A stretch of 64,000 nt of DNA from Bacillota bacterium (GCA_025210655.1 JAOARG010000033.1:29122-93121); one strand, 5' to 3'. Positions 7,654-18,134 are shown, counted from the stretch's first letter. A program made the numbers and translations. Notes: generated from the sequence alone by a model not told the origin.

Positions 7654-9447
7654 ATGAAACAAATGAAGAAGAATTTATCGTTTATCATGATCCTAGCAAT
7701 GTTAATTACTTGCTTTGGACCACTTTCTTTTGCTGAGGAAACTACAGCTGCTGCTAAATTAGTTCCAGCTACTACAGTTGAAGAAAAAGCTATCGTATCA
7801 AACACTATTGATATTGTTTCTTTCAATGACTTCCACGGTAACCTTGCTGAGGATGCTAGAGAAAAAGGAAAGAATGTTGGTATGGCTAAGATGATTGGTG
7901 TTATTAACGAGTACATGGCTAAGAACCCAAATACTATCGTAGTATCTGGTGGAGACAACTACCAGGGTTCTGCAATGTCTAACCTTACTCAAGGTGCTCC
8001 TGTTAACAACATGTTCAAGGCTATGGATCTTAAAGTATCTGCAGTTGGAAACCACGAGTTTGATTGGGGAACTTCATACATGAACAAGTGGCAAGAAGAT
8101 GGTGGATTCCAGTACCTTGCAGCTAATATCGTTGACGAGGCTACTGGTGAAGTTGTAGCATGGGCTAAGCCTTATAGCTTTACTGAAGTTGATGGAAAGA
8201 AAATTGCTTTCATCGGTCTAGCTACTACAACTACTCCAACAGTTACTAAAGCTGATAACGTTGAAGGACTTAAGTTCGTTGATGCTGCTGAAGCAGCTGC
8301 TAAGTGGGTTGCTTTCCTTAAAGAAGGAAAAGCTGAAGAAGGAACTCCTGATTTAATTATCGCTGTTACTCACTTACCTTCTAAGCAAGATAAGTATGGT
8401 TCGGATGTTACTTTACCTGTAGTAGGTGAAGAAATCAATGCTGTAGCAATGGTTGACGGTATTGATGGTATTATTTCTGGTCACAGTCACAAGACTGTAG
8501 CTGGATACATTAACAATGTTCCTGTTGTTCAGGCATACAAATATGGTAGAGCAATGGCTAAGATTTCTTTCGAAATGAATGAAGACGGATCTGTAAAGGC
8601 TGCTACTCCATCTATCGATACTCTTTACAAGCGTAAAGGTGATATCATTGCTGATGCTACTGGAACTGCTGAGTACGACAAATGGGACAAGGAACTTGGC
8701 CCAATCATGGGAGAAAAAATCGGTGTTGCTACTGGAACTTTCTCACATAACACAGATGTAGATCAAACTACTCCACTTGGAGAGTTCGTATGTAAGTTAA
8801 TGGCTGAAAAAGCTGGTGTTGATATTGCTATCCAAAATGGTGGAGGTCTTAGAAGAGACATGCCTGCTGGAGATATCACAATGGGTCTTATGTATGAAAT
8901 CATGCCATTTGACAACACTCTTATGGTTGTAGAACTTACTGGTGCAGATCTTAAGAAAAACATTGACAACGGACTTAAGCCAGAAGGATCAAGAGCTGGT
9001 TCATTCTCAGGACTTGAGGTTTCTTACGACCTTAACAAGCCTGCTGGAGAAAGAATTTTAAGCATGACTCTTGCTGACGGAACTCCTGTTGAAATGGACA
9101 AAGTATACAAAGTAGTATCTAATGACTTCTTAGTTGAAACTACTGGAGCTGATGGATATGATTTCTCTACTGCTAAGAGCAAGGTTAATCTTATGATTCC
9201 AATCAGAGATGCTATGGTTGACGAAATCAAAGCTAAGGGTTCTGTAACTCCAGCAAACAACGAATACGAAGTTAACAAGACTGGTAAAGTTGTTGCTATG
9301 GCTGACTACTATGTTGTTAAGAAAGGTGATGTTCTTTGGAAAATCGCTAAGAAATACGACATTGATTACAAAAAGCTTGGTGAAATGAATAACCTTAAGA
9401 ATAACAATGTTATTGTTGTTGGACAAAAGCTTAAAATTGCTAAGTAA
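7654..9447 (+). CDS. Secreted 5'-nucleotidase/2',3'-cyclic phosphodiesterase with LysM domain
   Basis: A 597-residue exported metallophosphoesterase. A signal peptide covers about 1-27 (…PLSFA-E). The dinuclear metal site motifs are NDFHG (Asp59, His61), GGDNYQG (Asp101), GNHEFDWG (133-140) and SGHSHK, followed by the 5'-nucleotidase C-terminal substrate domain (NGGGLRRDM, PFDN, YDFS). The last 45 residues form a LysM repeat (YYVVKKGDVLWKIAKKYDI…VGQKLKI) that binds peptidoglycan, so the enzyme should be held on the wall while scavenging nucleotides. Codons are strongly biased to GCT, ACT, AAC and GAC compared with neighbouring genes, which suggests high expression. GGGGG lies 11 nt before the ATG. 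Confidence 0.93.
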   Translation: MKQMKKNLSFIMILAMLITCFGPLSFAEETTAAAKLVPATTVEEKAIVSNTIDIVSFNDFHGNLAEDAREKGKNVGMAKMIGVINEYMAKNPNTIVVSGGDNYQGSAMSNLTQGAPVNNMFKAMDLKVSAVGNHEFDWGTSYMNKWQEDGGFQYLAANIVDEATGEVVAWAKPYSFTEVDGKKIAFIGLATTTTPTVTKADNVEGLKFVDAAEAAAKWVAFLKEGKAEEGTPDLIIAVTHLPSKQDKYGSDVTLPVVGEEINAVAMVDGIDGIISGHSHKTVAGYINNVPVVQAYKYGRAMAKISFEMNEDGSVKAATPSIDTLYKRKGDIIADATGTAEYDKWDKELGPIMGEKIGVATGTFSHNTDVDQTTPLGEFVCKLMAEKAGVDIAIQNGGGLRRDMPAGDITMGLMYEIMPFDNTLMVVELTGADLKKNIDNGLKPEGSRAGSFSGLEVSYDLNKPAGERILSMTLADGTPVEMDKVYKVVSNDFLVETTGADGYDFSTAKSKVNLMIPIRDAMVDEIKAKGSVTPANNEYEVNKTGKVVAMADYYVVKKGDVLWKIAKKYDIDYKKLGEMNNLKNNNVIVVGQKLKIAK

Positions 9448-9471
9448 GAAAAACTTATAATCAAATAAACT

Positions 9472-9508
9472 ACTTAGAGACTGCAAATGTTATTTGCAGT
9501 CTCTAAGT
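9472..9508. terminator. Hairpin between nucleotidase and YibE/F genes
   Basis: A perfect 17-bp stem starting ACTTAGAGACTGCAAAT with a 3-nt loop lies 25 bp after the stop. The T-run is poor (GTATTTAGG), so it may be a terminator needing help or an mRNA-stabilising 3' hairpin. The next gene starts 17 bp later. Confidence 0.55.
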
Positions 9509-9525
9509 GTATTTAGGAGCATTGT

Positions 9526-10671
9526 ATGAAAAAATTTATATCATATTTATTAATACTTATATTATGTATTTCTTCAAGCATTTCCTTTGCAAGTGAAAAA
9601 GATGCTGCTATGCGTGAATACTATGATGAAAAAATGAACGTAGTAGAAGAAGTGGTAAAAGCTAAAATCATCGATATAACTTATGATGACACGGCTGAAG
9701 AAAGACCTGATATTCCAATAGAATCAGATGTAAGATTTCAGCACCTAAAAATACAACTTGTATCAGGTGACCATAAGGGCGAGGTATTTACAGTACGTAA
9801 TACTATTGAGTATGTAAATCCTTACAATCTTATCTTCAAAAAAGGTGAAAGTGTATTATTATACCAGACAGAAACCACAGATGGAGCTATTGAAGGCCTT
9901 AGAATATTCGAAAGACCTCGAAGCTCTGCTATTTACTTTATAATAGGACTTCTTTTCATAGTCTTAGTATTAATTGGTGGTAGAAAAGGCTTTAAATCCT
10001 CTATTACCCTTGTTTTCACAGGACTTATAATTTTCCTTGTTATGATACCCCTATTATTAAAAGGTTTTAATCCCATACTAGTATCAGTACTCACCTGTGC
10101 AGTAACGTCTGCTTTCACATTGATTGTTGTAAGTGGAAGAAACAAAAAGACAGCTACTGCAATTATGGGTACAGTAGGTGGAGTACTTGCTGCAGCCATA
10201 ATTGCAATAATCGTTGGAAATTGGGCTAGACTAACAGGTCTAGGAAATGAAGAAGCACAACTTCTGGCATATGTACCCCACTTTAGAAACTTGGATTATA
10301 AGGGATTACTTTTCGCCGGGGTAATAATAGGTGCCCTTGGGGCCGTAATGGATGTTGCCATGAGTATATCTTCCGCAATGTCTGAAATAGAAAACATACA
10401 TCCAAAGATTACTAATATGGAGCTATTCAAGTCAGGAATGAATGTAGGAAAAGATATCATGGGTTCAATGTCAAACACCCTTATTTTAGCTTATGTAGGT
10501 AGTTCAATTCAGGTACTACTACTATTCTACTCATTCAATGTATCATCATACGCAATAATAAATATGGATCATATGGCTTCAGAAATAATCAGAGCAATGG
10601 CCGGCAGTATCGGTCTTGTTTTTGCAATACCGATTACGGCAGCTATATATGTAAAGTTTAGAAAAAAGTAG
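9526..10671 (+). CDS. YibE/F family membrane protein
   Basis: A 381-residue protein with an N-terminal signal/anchor (1-22), an extracytoplasmic beta-rich part to about 135 and then seven or so membrane helices. The family segment starts at GGRKGFKSSITLVFTG and includes LLFAGVIIGALGAVMDVAMSI. The molecular function of YibE/F proteins is not established; they are common in Firmicutes and usually single genes or divergent pairs. It follows the nucleotidase gene by 78 bp, behind a hairpin. The start is placed at the ATG at 9526 with AGGAG 9 nt upstream. Confidence 0.85.
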   Translation: MKKFISYLLILILCISSSISFASEKDAAMREYYDEKMNVVEEVVKAKIIDITYDDTAEERPDIPIESDVRFQHLKIQLVSGDHKGEVFTVRNTIEYVNPYNLIFKKGESVLLYQTETTDGAIEGLRIFERPRSSAIYFIIGLLFIVLVLIGGRKGFKSSITLVFTGLIIFLVMIPLLLKGFNPILVSVLTCAVTSAFTLIVVSGRNKKTATAIMGTVGGVLAAAIIAIIVGNWARLTGLGNEEAQLLAYVPHFRNLDYKGLLFAGVIIGALGAVMDVAMSISSAMSEIENIHPKITNMELFKSGMNVGKDIMGSMSNTLILAYVGSSIQVLLLFYSFNVSSYAIINMDHMASEIIRAMAGSIGLVFAIPITAAIYVKFRKK

Positions 10672-10674
10672 CTT

Positions 10675-10977
10675 TTACACCTAGCATAACCTTAGGTCAT
10701 AGTCTGGCCACCCTTTTAGTGAGCCCAGCTGTTACTTTGCAACTTATAAATTGTTATTTTACTTTTGTAAAATCGAATCTAAAAAAAGGCCTTTGAAAGA
10801 AAATCTCTCAAAGGCCTTATATTTTATTCAAATAAGTTTTCCCAAGGAAAACAACCTTGGTCGGGCTATAAAATAGTCCACTAGACGTAAAACTGAAAAA
10901 TAAGTTTTACACTAGACGATTAGCCGAAGCTAATCACTAGACGTGAGTTTTCTCAAAGAAAACAAACACTAGACCAT
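10675..10977. repeat. CTAGACG fishbone array, copy C1
   Basis: The right part (10880-10977) is the clearest example of the unit structure: TAAAAC…GTTTTA, ATTAGC…GCTAAT and GAGTTTTC…GAAAAC are separated by ACTAGACG words. The left part carries degenerate counterparts (ACCTAGC, AGTCTGG, GAGCCCAGC) and a terminator hairpin. It fills the whole gap between the convergent yibE/F and chemoreceptor genes, ending 2 bp from the latter's stop. No coding sequence is seen. Confidence 0.8.
10781..10822. terminator. Bidirectional terminator within array C1
   Basis: The stem AAGGCCTTTGA / TCAAAGGCCTT has an 11-nt loop, with an A-run before and TTATATTTTA after. It can stop both yibE/F (plus) and chemoreceptor (minus) transcripts. 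Confidence 0.75.
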
Positions 10978-10979
10978 AT

Positions 10980-13343
10980 CTACCCTATCTTTAAATCCCT
11001 AAAATCTTTAACCTTAGAATTAGATCTCAAATGGAACTCATCTACCATTCCATTTAGCATTTCCAGTTGAGCGGCTATCTCTTCGCTTATTGAGGCACTT
11101 GATGTTGCTGATTGTGAGTTGGTTTGGGTCACGTCTGATATTTCTGATATTCCCTCTTTTATCTGTTTAGCTATCTCTGCCTGCTCAACTGAATCATTGC
11201 TTATATTAGAAACAATTTCATTAACACTTGATATTCCACTCATCATTTTATTTAAAGCTTCTGAAGTCTTCCTAGCAATTGATGTTCCAGATTTTATAGT
11301 TTCTGATGATTCTTGAATTAATGCTTCTGTCTCTTTAGCAGCATTTGCACTTTGTGATGCTAAATTTCTTACTTCTTCAGCAACTACTGCAAATCCTTTT
11401 CCATGCTCCCCAGCCCTTGCCGCTTCTACCGCAGCATTAAGAGCCAGTATATTTGTTTGGAATGCAATATCATCAATTACTTTTATTACACTAGAAATCT
11501 GATGGGATGAATTTTCAATATTCTCCATTGACTCCATCATTTCTCTCATTTGCTCAACACCATTTTGAGCACTCAGGCTAACATCAGAAGATAAATTACT
11601 TGCTGTTACTGCCTGGTCTGCATTTTCCTCAGTTTTAATTGATACTTGATTCATAGATGAACTCATCTCTTCTATAGCACTTGCCTGCTCTGTAGCTCCC
11701 TGAGATAAACTCTGGGCAGAATGGGCAACTTCATCAGCACCAGTACTAATACCTGAAATAACTTCCTTTATTTCAAAGAATATTTCATTATATGAATCAA
11801 GAATCATATTTATTGATCCTTTAATTTCTTTAAAATCGCCAAGATACTCCCTTTCTATCCTTTGATTAATATTCTTCTTTGCCATACCTGTTAGTACCCT
11901 GTTAATATCCTCAATATAACTAGAAACAGTTCCTATTGTAGTATTTAGGGATTCTTTAATCTTACTGTGGTCTCCCCTATAGTCTCCAGTTACTTTAACA
12001 TCAAGTCTACCTTGAGAAAACTCCTCTAATACATCTTGAGCCTCTTTAACCGGTAAAGTAACTGCATCCAGTATACTATTTACACCGTGAATGATATCTT
12101 TGTATTCTCCCTTATGCACTCTTTCATCAGCTCTTGAATCAAGTTTACCTTCTACCCCATCATCAATAAGCATCTGAGTATCTTTTAATAGACCATTTAT
12201 AGAATCAATACATCCATTTATACTGTTTTTTATTCTTTCAAAATCTCCATTATATTTCCTATCAATTTTTTGAGGAATATTCCCATCACCAATCTTAGTA
12301 ACATAATCAACAGTTAGATGAATAGGCTCTGAATATAAATCTAAAATCTGATTAAGTCCAGTAATCAATGCCTTCCATTCACCTTCAAACTTTTTGTCAT
12401 TAGCTCTATTTTCTATATTACCTTCTTTTACAGAATCGATAATAGTTTCAAGTTCTCCTCTTAAGTTCTTTAATGTGTGATTCATATTTATAAGTGCCTT
12501 ACCAAGGGTATCCTTATCAGATTCCATTGTAATATCCACGTCAAGATTTCCTTTTGAAAAACTATCAACAGCATCTACTTTAGACTTCAGACCAGCTATC
12601 ATTTGATCAAATGACCTAGATAAATCTGAGAACTCATCTTTTCCCTTAGTATCAATATCGAAATCCAAATCTCCAGTTCTTGCAACTTCCATATATTTAA
12701 TAAGCTTATTAACAGGTCTAGTAAATCTTCCGGTCATTATAGCAACAACAATTATAGATAATAATAAACCTAAGGCATTAAATATTATTGTACTGTTTCT
12801 AAAATCAGCAACCATTGCATCATAGAAACTATTTGGAACACCAACATACCATATTCCTATTACCTCTCCTGCCTTATTTTTTATTGGTTCATATGCTGTT
12901 TGGTTCCATGTATCATATACAAATGCCTTACCAATAAATCTTTCACCATCCCTTAGTACCTTATCAACAATGACCTGAGATACAGTTGTATCTACAGCAC
13001 GTCCATCAATATCCCCTTCTTTAGGTACATTTGTAGCTACCCTAGTGTTACCCATAAAAATTGTAACAGTGTCACCTGTCAGATTACCTATGTAGTCAAC
13101 CACATCATAATTTCTATATAAGGCTACATCTCCTTTAAATAACTGACCATCTCTAATTGACCAATCTCCCGGAATTTCCCTGTCTAAAATAGACTTTCCA
13201 GTTTTCAAATCAGAGATAAGTTTTTCCTGAGCTGCAGCAATCACTTTCCCATGCATAGTATTTACTGAATATACACCAAGAGTTATATTTGAGATTAAAA
13301 ACACAATCACAAATAAAATAATCATTTTCCCCTTAAATTTCAT
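10980..13343 (-). CDS. Methyl-accepting chemotaxis protein with Cache sensor and repeated HAMP-like modules
   Basis: A transmembrane chemoreceptor. One helix at about 5-27, an extracytoplasmic Cache-type sensor (including [16 protein letters not shown] and [12 protein letters not shown]) and a second helix near 190-210 are followed by a HAMP domain. An unusually long series of HAMP-like segments (about 215-510; GNLDVDI, GNIENRA, GNIPQKI, GKLDSRA, GRLDVKV) links to the signalling coiled coil. The kinase/CheW contact tip is [37 protein letters not shown], here broken only by its normal length. The start is the ATG at 13343; the upstream ATG at 13349 is one base from the GGAGG site and is unlikely. 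No che genes are nearby. Confidence 0.92.
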   Translation of the reverse strand: MKFKGKMIILFVIVFLISNITLGVYSVNTMHGKVIAAAQEKLISDLKTGKSILDREIPGDWSIRDGQLFKGDVALYRNYDVVDYIGNLTGDTVTIFMGNTRVATNVPKEGDIDGRAVDTTVSQVIVDKVLRDGERFIGKAFVYDTWNQTAYEPIKNKAGEVIGIWYVGVPNSFYDAMVADFRNSTIIFNALGLLLSIIVVAIMTGRFTRPVNKLIKYMEVARTGDLDFDIDTKGKDEFSDLSRSFDQMIAGLKSKVDAVDSFSKGNLDVDITMESDKDTLGKALINMNHTLKNLRGELETIIDSVKEGNIENRANDKKFEGEWKALITGLNQILDLYSEPIHLTVDYVTKIGDGNIPQKIDRKYNGDFERIKNSINGCIDSINGLLKDTQMLIDDGVEGKLDSRADERVHKGEYKDIIHGVNSILDAVTLPVKEAQDVLEEFSQGRLDVKVTGDYRGDHSKIKESLNTTIGTVSSYIEDINRVLTGMAKKNINQRIEREYLGDFKEIKGSINMILDSYNEIFFEIKEVISGISTGADEVAHSAQSLSQGATEQASAIEEMSSSMNQVSIKTEENADQAVTASNLSSDVSLSAQNGVEQMREMMESMENIENSSHQISSVIKVIDDIAFQTNILALNAAVEAARAGEHGKGFAVVAEEVRNLASQSANAAKETEALIQESSETIKSGTSIARKTSEALNKMMSGISSVNEIVSNISNDSVEQAEIAKQIKEGISEISDVTQTNSQSATSSASISEEIAAQLEMLNGMVDEFHLRSNSKVKDFRDLKIG

Positions 13344-13445
13344 TCCCATACCTCCAATATTTATTAAACGAATCCCCCGATGATAAATATCTACCCACAG
13401 AACAATTACATATTCATATCATTTGGTTAAGATATGGTTAGAAAA

Positions 13446-13860
13446 GAAAAAAAGAAAGCCCTAAGGGCTTTCTCCAGAGTGTAGACAAAGTCAACACTCT
13501 CGTTAAGCAATATATTGAGGTTCTCAATATATGTGAAGCAGGTGCATTTGCACCGTTAAGCATCTATTTTCAATAGACGTTAAGCGGCGTTTCTTAAACG
13601 CTGTACAATGAAACCTCGCTACGCAAGCTAGAATTTCAAAACTTGTGATAACAAGATTTTTAAGCTCTTTCTTATATAAGTATTTCCTCTAAAGGAAATT
13701 ACCTTGTACGTAATTCGAAGAATTACTGCTTAACAATGAATTGATAAATTCATCGCTTCACGGGAATAAAATGACCGCTTAACGTTATGATTTATCATAA
13801 TGCTCAACCAGACTGTAGTTTGTCTACAGTCTGAAGTACCCCCTAATGGCTTTCTTTTTT
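13446..13860. repeat. GTTAAGC fishbone array (family D)
   Basis: The block holds at least ten small hairpins, such as GAGTGT…ACACTC, ATATATTGAG…CTCAATATAT, GGTGCA…TGCACC, GCGTTT…AAACGC, GTAATTC…GAATTAC, GTTATGAT…ATCATAAT and GACTGTAG…CTACAGTC. In the left half they are separated by GTTAAGC, GTGAAGC, GTTAAGC and GTTAAGC. In the right half the separators are GCTTAAC, GCTTCAC, GCTTAAC and GCTCAAC, i.e. the reverse complements, with the variant GTGAAGC matched by GCTTCAC. The outer ends also pair (AAAAAAAGAAAGCC / GGCTTTCTTTTTTT). It fills the gap between the chemoreceptor leader and the diguanylate cyclase stop and has no coding sequence. Confidence 0.85.
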
Positions 13861-15407
13861 TATCCTTCTATTCGATTTTTACCTTTAGATTTGGCTAAAT
13901 ACATGTTGTCATCAGCTTTTTTAATTAAATCCAAAACAGCTTCCCCAGACCACATCTTATAACCAAAACTTGCAGTTGTAATGAAGTTATCAAAGTCATA
14001 TGAAATAAGCTCAATTGATTTTCTAATATCTTCAGAAATTCTTTCAACTTCACTTTTATTTTTATCCTTAAAAATAATAATAAACTCTTCCCCACCATAT
14101 CTTCCAATACAGCAGTTTTCATCAGAAAAATCATTTAATACAGCCGATACTTTTACAAGTACTTCATCACCAATTACATGACCATATTTATCATTGATTT
14201 TCTTAAAATTATCTATATCCATCATAACTATCCCAAGGGACAAGTTTTCATCTACTTTCTTGTCAATAATAGAATCCAATTTTTTCATTATTGCTTTATG
14301 ATTAAAGAGTCCTGTAAGACTATCTTTTTGTACAAGTATTTTAAGTTCCTTGGTTCTTTCATCTACAAGTAACTCAAGCTTTTTCTTGCTTTTTTCCAAC
14401 TGTTCTTCTTTAATTTTCTTTTCATTCAGAGTATTAAAAAACACCATAAGTGATGTTATAAGTACACTTAAAACTATCACTAAATTAATAGATACAATTT
14501 TTAAACGGTTGTAATTTTTAAGTATTTCTTTCATATCCTGAGAAAAGATTATATACCATCCGCTTTCAATTTTCTCCGAATCAATGTCTAACTTTGAAGA
14601 CACATAGTATCTTTCTCTACCCATAAAATCATCTATTGCAGACCCTAAACCTTTCATAGCTTTATCTCTAAGTTCCTCTGAACCTTCAGGCTTTGTAAGG
14701 ACAAATTCTCGATTTGGGTGGGCCAGCACGTATCCCCTTGAATCAGCAATTATAAAATAACCAGTTTCACCAAACTTTACATCATCAATAAATCGTTCGA
14801 TAAAAAAATCCATTTGTGGCGGGAGCAAAAGACTACCGATCACTTTTTCATTATCATAAATTGGGATACTTATAACAAAAATAGGATTTCCCCTATATAT
14901 ACTCTTATACACATCACTAATAAAATAATCCCCACCAGCTTTTATATATGGAAGAAAGTCCTTTACCCTTTCAACCTCACCAGTAGTTTTACCACCAACT
15001 GTATCTACAAATATTGCATCTTTTTGAATCACAATATTTCTACCCTTGATGTTTTTCTCAATAGAATAATCTTTAAATGAAACTAAAGCAAGATTTTCAT
15101 AAAAGTCTACTTCATCATGAATGTTCCTCAAATAGTCTGTAGCCCTTGCGAGAATCTCACTGTTCTCTGGATGAAGACACGCTTCAACTATCCTAGGATC
15201 TTTAACTATTACCTTTCCCCACTTGACCTGATTTTCAACCCAGGAAGTAAGGGCATCAGAAGCCTGAACAGTGTAATTATTACCTAGTTCGTTAATATTT
15301 GACATTATATGATGTTTCTGAACATACAGAACACCTGCAGCTACAAGGGACGTAAAGAAAATACATACAATTAATATTGCACTAGCATATTTAATTCTCC
15401 TATTCAT
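13860..15407 (-). CDS. Membrane diguanylate cyclase with Cache sensor (GGEEF)
   Basis: This enzyme makes cyclic di-GMP from two GTP. An N-terminal helix (about 3-25), a double-Cache extracytoplasmic sensor (with GETGYFIIADSRGYVLAHPN) and a second helix near 300-322 precede a short coiled coil and the GGDEF domain. The active-site loop reads GRYGGEEF, with the DIDNFKKINDKYGH motif before it. The RxxD product-inhibition site is not visible (the upstream residues are NCCIG). The ATG at 15407 is chosen because GGAGGG lies 6 nt before it; the longer frame lacks a site. Its stop codon abuts the fishbone array at 13446-13860. Confidence 0.92.
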   Translation of the reverse strand: MNRRIKYASAILIVCIFFTSLVAAGVLYVQKHHIMSNINELGNNYTVQASDALTSWVENQVKWGKVIVKDPRIVEACLHPENSEILARATDYLRNIHDEVDFYENLALVSFKDYSIEKNIKGRNIVIQKDAIFVDTVGGKTTGEVERVKDFLPYIKAGGDYFISDVYKSIYRGNPIFVISIPIYDNEKVIGSLLLPPQMDFFIERFIDDVKFGETGYFIIADSRGYVLAHPNREFVLTKPEGSEELRDKAMKGLGSAIDDFMGRERYYVSSKLDIDSEKIESGWYIIFSQDMKEILKNYNRLKIVSINLVIVLSVLITSLMVFFNTLNEKKIKEEQLEKSKKKLELLVDERTKELKILVQKDSLTGLFNHKAIMKKLDSIIDKKVDENLSLGIVMMDIDNFKKINDKYGHVIGDEVLVKVSAVLNDFSDENCCIGRYGGEEFIIIFKDKNKSEVERISEDIRKSIELISYDFDNFITTASFGYKMWSGEAVLDLIKKADDNMYLAKSKGKNRIEG

Positions 15408-15450
15408 AATTATCCCTCCGAAGTCAAGCAAACTAGTAATGTCATAATTA

Positions 15451-15482
15451 AAAAAGTATGCAAATAATCTGCATACTTTTTA
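15451..15482 (-). terminator. Terminator of the lipoprotein gene
   Basis: The inverted repeat AAAAGTATGCA / TGCATACTTTT lies between the lipoprotein stop and the diguanylate cyclase start, with a T-run on the minus strand. Confidence 0.75.
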
Positions 15483-15522
15483 TAATCATATTATACCATT
15501 GTTTTTACTAAAATCAATGTAA

Positions 15523-16299
15523 CTACTTTTTCTCAGACAATGCCATATCATAACGATCTTTCATATTCTGAATAATTTCCATATCATAATACTCAATTCC
15601 ACTATTCATAAACTTCTCTAATTGAAGAGATCTATCTTTTAATTCTTCAAGACTTACATCAGGATTAACCATTTCTTCAATATATATTGGATTTTCAATC
15701 TCCCTATTTCTCAAATCATAAAAACCTTTTAAATCTTCAGACATCATATCTTTAAAAGTGCTATAAAACTTACTTCCATCAACACGAAGATAAAACTCTC
15801 CTTCTTCATTCTTGTAGACAAAACCGCTATCTAGAACATTTTTCAATTCCTGCTTCATGCTTTCATCTTCAACCAAGTTAATATCAAATTTATAGTTATC
15901 ATCCCTTGCAGCCATTACAGCTTCTATATACTTACCACTCTCATATTTTTGAGAAACATTTTGACTCTCATTTAACAGCATTTCATCATACATAATAATC
16001 ATTGCATCAACAAAAGCTTGATCTGCGACTTCGTAATTATTATCTATGTAAGACTTAACAACATTTATATCCTTAGTTCCAATGGCATCTAAAAAACCTA
16101 CTTCAAGGGCATTCTCCTCAGAAACAGCTTCTTCATGTCCATCAACTTCTTCCATTTCACCTGTTTCCTCAGTAGATTCCTGAGTTTCTTCAGCAACAGG
16201 TTTTTCCTGAGGCTCTTCAGTTTTCGGAGTTTCTGATGCCCCACAACCACTCAGTACAACAACCCCAGAAAGAACTAGAGCTAACAATTTTTTATTCAT
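15523..16299 (-). CDS. Hypothetical lipoprotein with acidic linker
   Basis: No family is recognised. The protein (258 residues from the ATG at 16299, GGAGG 8 nt upstream) has a lipoprotein signal with lipobox VLSGC. A Glu/Thr/Pro-rich linker of about 45 residues follows, then a mostly alpha-helical acidic domain of about 190 residues with a weak tetratricopeptide-like feel. It should be anchored to the outer face of the membrane. It sits between two diguanylate cyclase genes with its own terminator. Fourteen extra codons upstream in frame lack a ribosome binding site. Confidence 0.75.
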   Translation of the reverse strand: MNKKLLALVLSGVVVLSGCGASETPKTEEPQEKPVAEETQESTEETGEMEEVDGHEEAVSEENALEVGFLDAIGTKDINVVKSYIDNNYEVADQAFVDAMIIMYDEMLLNESQNVSQKYESGKYIEAVMAARDDNYKFDINLVEDESMKQELKNVLDSGFVYKNEEGEFYLRVDGSKFYSTFKDMMSEDLKGFYDLRNREIENPIYIEEMVNPDVSLEELKDRSLQLEKFMNSGIEYYDMEIIQNMKDRYDMALSEKK

Positions 16300-16386
16300 A
16301 TTACTTCCTCCCATATTAAATCTATTATAAGTATACTTCATTATACAAATATTATTAAGTAAAGATTTGATTAAAAATACATAAAA

Positions 16387-16412
16387 ATAAGTTCAGCAAA
16401 TGCTGAACTTAT
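16387..16412 (-). terminator. Terminator of the diguanylate cyclase gene at 16422
   Basis: A perfect 12-bp stem ATAAGTTCAGCA / TGCTGAACTTAT with a 2-nt gap in the middle is followed on the minus strand by TTTTTATG. Confidence 0.8.
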
Positions 16413-16421
16413 ATGCTTTTA

Positions 16422-18134
16422 TTATATAAAAAGATTCTTTTTCATCTGTTTTTCCTTATACATTCTTTCATCTGCTATTCTAATCATATCTACAGGTTTA
16501 ATAGTAGATTTCTTACTACTGTGACATACACCTATTGATAGTCCCAGTTTAGATTCATCAGGAATTGATATATCACTACTATCAGTCCACAACATCAACT
16601 TTGTTACAAGACTATCCATATTTGATATACCTGTCATTAGTTTATCCTTTATTTTTAATCCATTATCGTAAGTAATATGGGGAATCACCAATACAAATTC
16701 ATCACCACCATATCTAGCAAGGAAATCCCCTTCCCGGATATAGGTTCTTAACATATCAGTAATATATTTAAGCATTTGATCCCCCACACCATGTCCAAAA
16801 GTATCATTGTAGTACTTAAAATTATCCAAATCCATAAATAGTACAACATACTCCTTTATCAGATCCCTTTCAATATTACGGTGGTATTCATCAAGTTTTT
16901 TAAACAATTCTATTCTATTAAACAAGCCTGTCAACTCATCTTTCGAAGCACTATCGTATAGATTAATATTTTCAATTTCCAATGCCTTATTGTACTTCAT
17001 AAGCTTTGTATTAGCTTCTTTTAATTCTTCAGTTCTCTTTTCAACAAGATTTTCAAGTTCCTTTGTATGAACATTAAGAGCCCTATTCATATGATTATAT
17101 GCTCTTATCAAATTTCCTATTTCATCATCAGTTTCTTTTATTTCCAAATCATTAAAATCATTCATTGCTCTATTTGATACAACCGCTGTTAAGTTATTAA
17201 TAGGCTTAGTAATACGGTCTATAAGCTTATAATTAATAAATACAAATATCAATAAAAATATCATAGAAGTAATAAAAACCCTATTTAGTATATCATCAAC
17301 CCTTGAAAAAACGTCTTTTTCAAGGGTGGTTATAGCCAGTTTCCAACCATCGCTTCCTGGTATCTTTGAGTAAGCTAAAACTTTCTTTTCACTAATATTT
17401 TTGTCATAGTAGTAACCATATCCCATATCACTAGAAAGCATTTCACCTGATAATTTATTAAAACCATCATATCCTAGCTTCTCATTTTCAATTATATTTC
17501 TTTTTAACCATAAAGATTTATCTGGATGTATTATCACATCCCCATCCCTATCAACAATCCAGGAATAGCTTTCTCCATCGAATTTTACATCTTCAATAAT
17601 CTCAGAAAATATTTCTAGACTTATGGAAAGACCCACGCCACCAATTACATCATCACTATTTTTTATTGGAACAAAAAAAGCAACTAAGGGCTTATCTGCA
17701 AGCTTTCCCATCAAAGGTTTACTAATTACATAATCGACATTACCTTCCATCAATTTTTGAAAATACTCACGATCAACTATATTACTTTTTTCACCATATG
17801 AATTAGTAACATTACCATCTTTATCAAAATATACTGTGCTCTGATAAACATCACAACATTCTAGAAGAGACTGAAGTTCACCTATAATATATTCTTCATC
17901 AAAATCTTTCACATGCTTTCTCTGAGCAATATTAGATAGTATAGTAATATTCTTATCAATAAGATTCCCTACAATTTCCCCATGTAACTTAGCTTTTTCA
18001 AGAGAAGTCTCGATAGTCATATTAAGTAATTCTTCTCTTTCTTGAAAATATATTGATCCGTTAACAACTAGTATGAAGATAATGATTATTATTGAAGATA
18101 AAAATATAAATTTTGATCTAATAGTCTTAAACAT
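16422..18134 (-). CDS. Membrane diguanylate cyclase with Cache sensor and HAMP (GGDEF)
   Basis: This 570-residue c-di-GMP synthase has an N-terminal helix (9-28), a double-Cache sensor (YSWIVDRDGDVIIHPDKS; ending WKLAITTLEKDVF) and a second helix at about 285-305. A HAMP domain beginning DRITKPINNL, a coiled coil and the GGDEF domain follow. The active site is ARYGGDEF, and REGD four residues earlier forms the RxxD inhibitory site, so unlike the neighbour at 13860 this enzyme should be feedback-inhibited. MDLDNFKYYNDTFGH is the metal/GTP segment. The start ATG has GGGGGA upstream. Confidence 0.93.
   Translation of the reverse strand: MFKTIRSKFIFLSSIIIIIFILVVNGSIYFQEREELLNMTIETSLEKAKLHGEIVGNLIDKNITILSNIAQRKHVKDFDEEYIIGELQSLLECCDVYQSTVYFDKDGNVTNSYGEKSNIVDREYFQKLMEGNVDYVISKPLMGKLADKPLVAFFVPIKNSDDVIGGVGLSISLEIFSEIIEDVKFDGESYSWIVDRDGDVIIHPDKSLWLKRNIIENEKLGYDGFNKLSGEMLSSDMGYGYYYDKNISEKKVLAYSKIPGSDGWKLAITTLEKDVFSRVDDILNRVFITSMIFLLIFVFINYKLIDRITKPINNLTAVVSNRAMNDFNDLEIKETDDEIGNLIRAYNHMNRALNVHTKELENLVEKRTEELKEANTKLMKYNKALEIENINLYDSASKDELTGLFNRIELFKKLDEYHRNIERDLIKEYVVLFMDLDNFKYYNDTFGHGVGDQMLKYITDMLRTYIREGDFLARYGGDEFVLVIPHITYDNGLKIKDKLMTGISNMDSLVTKLMLWTDSSDISIPDESKLGLSIGVCHSSKKSTIKPVDMIRIADERMYKEKQMKKNLFI

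Noticed and set aside
13446..13860. CRISPR array
   Set aside because: The repeated words are only 7 nt, change orientation in the middle, and the intervening sequences are hairpins of variable length; no cas genes are present.
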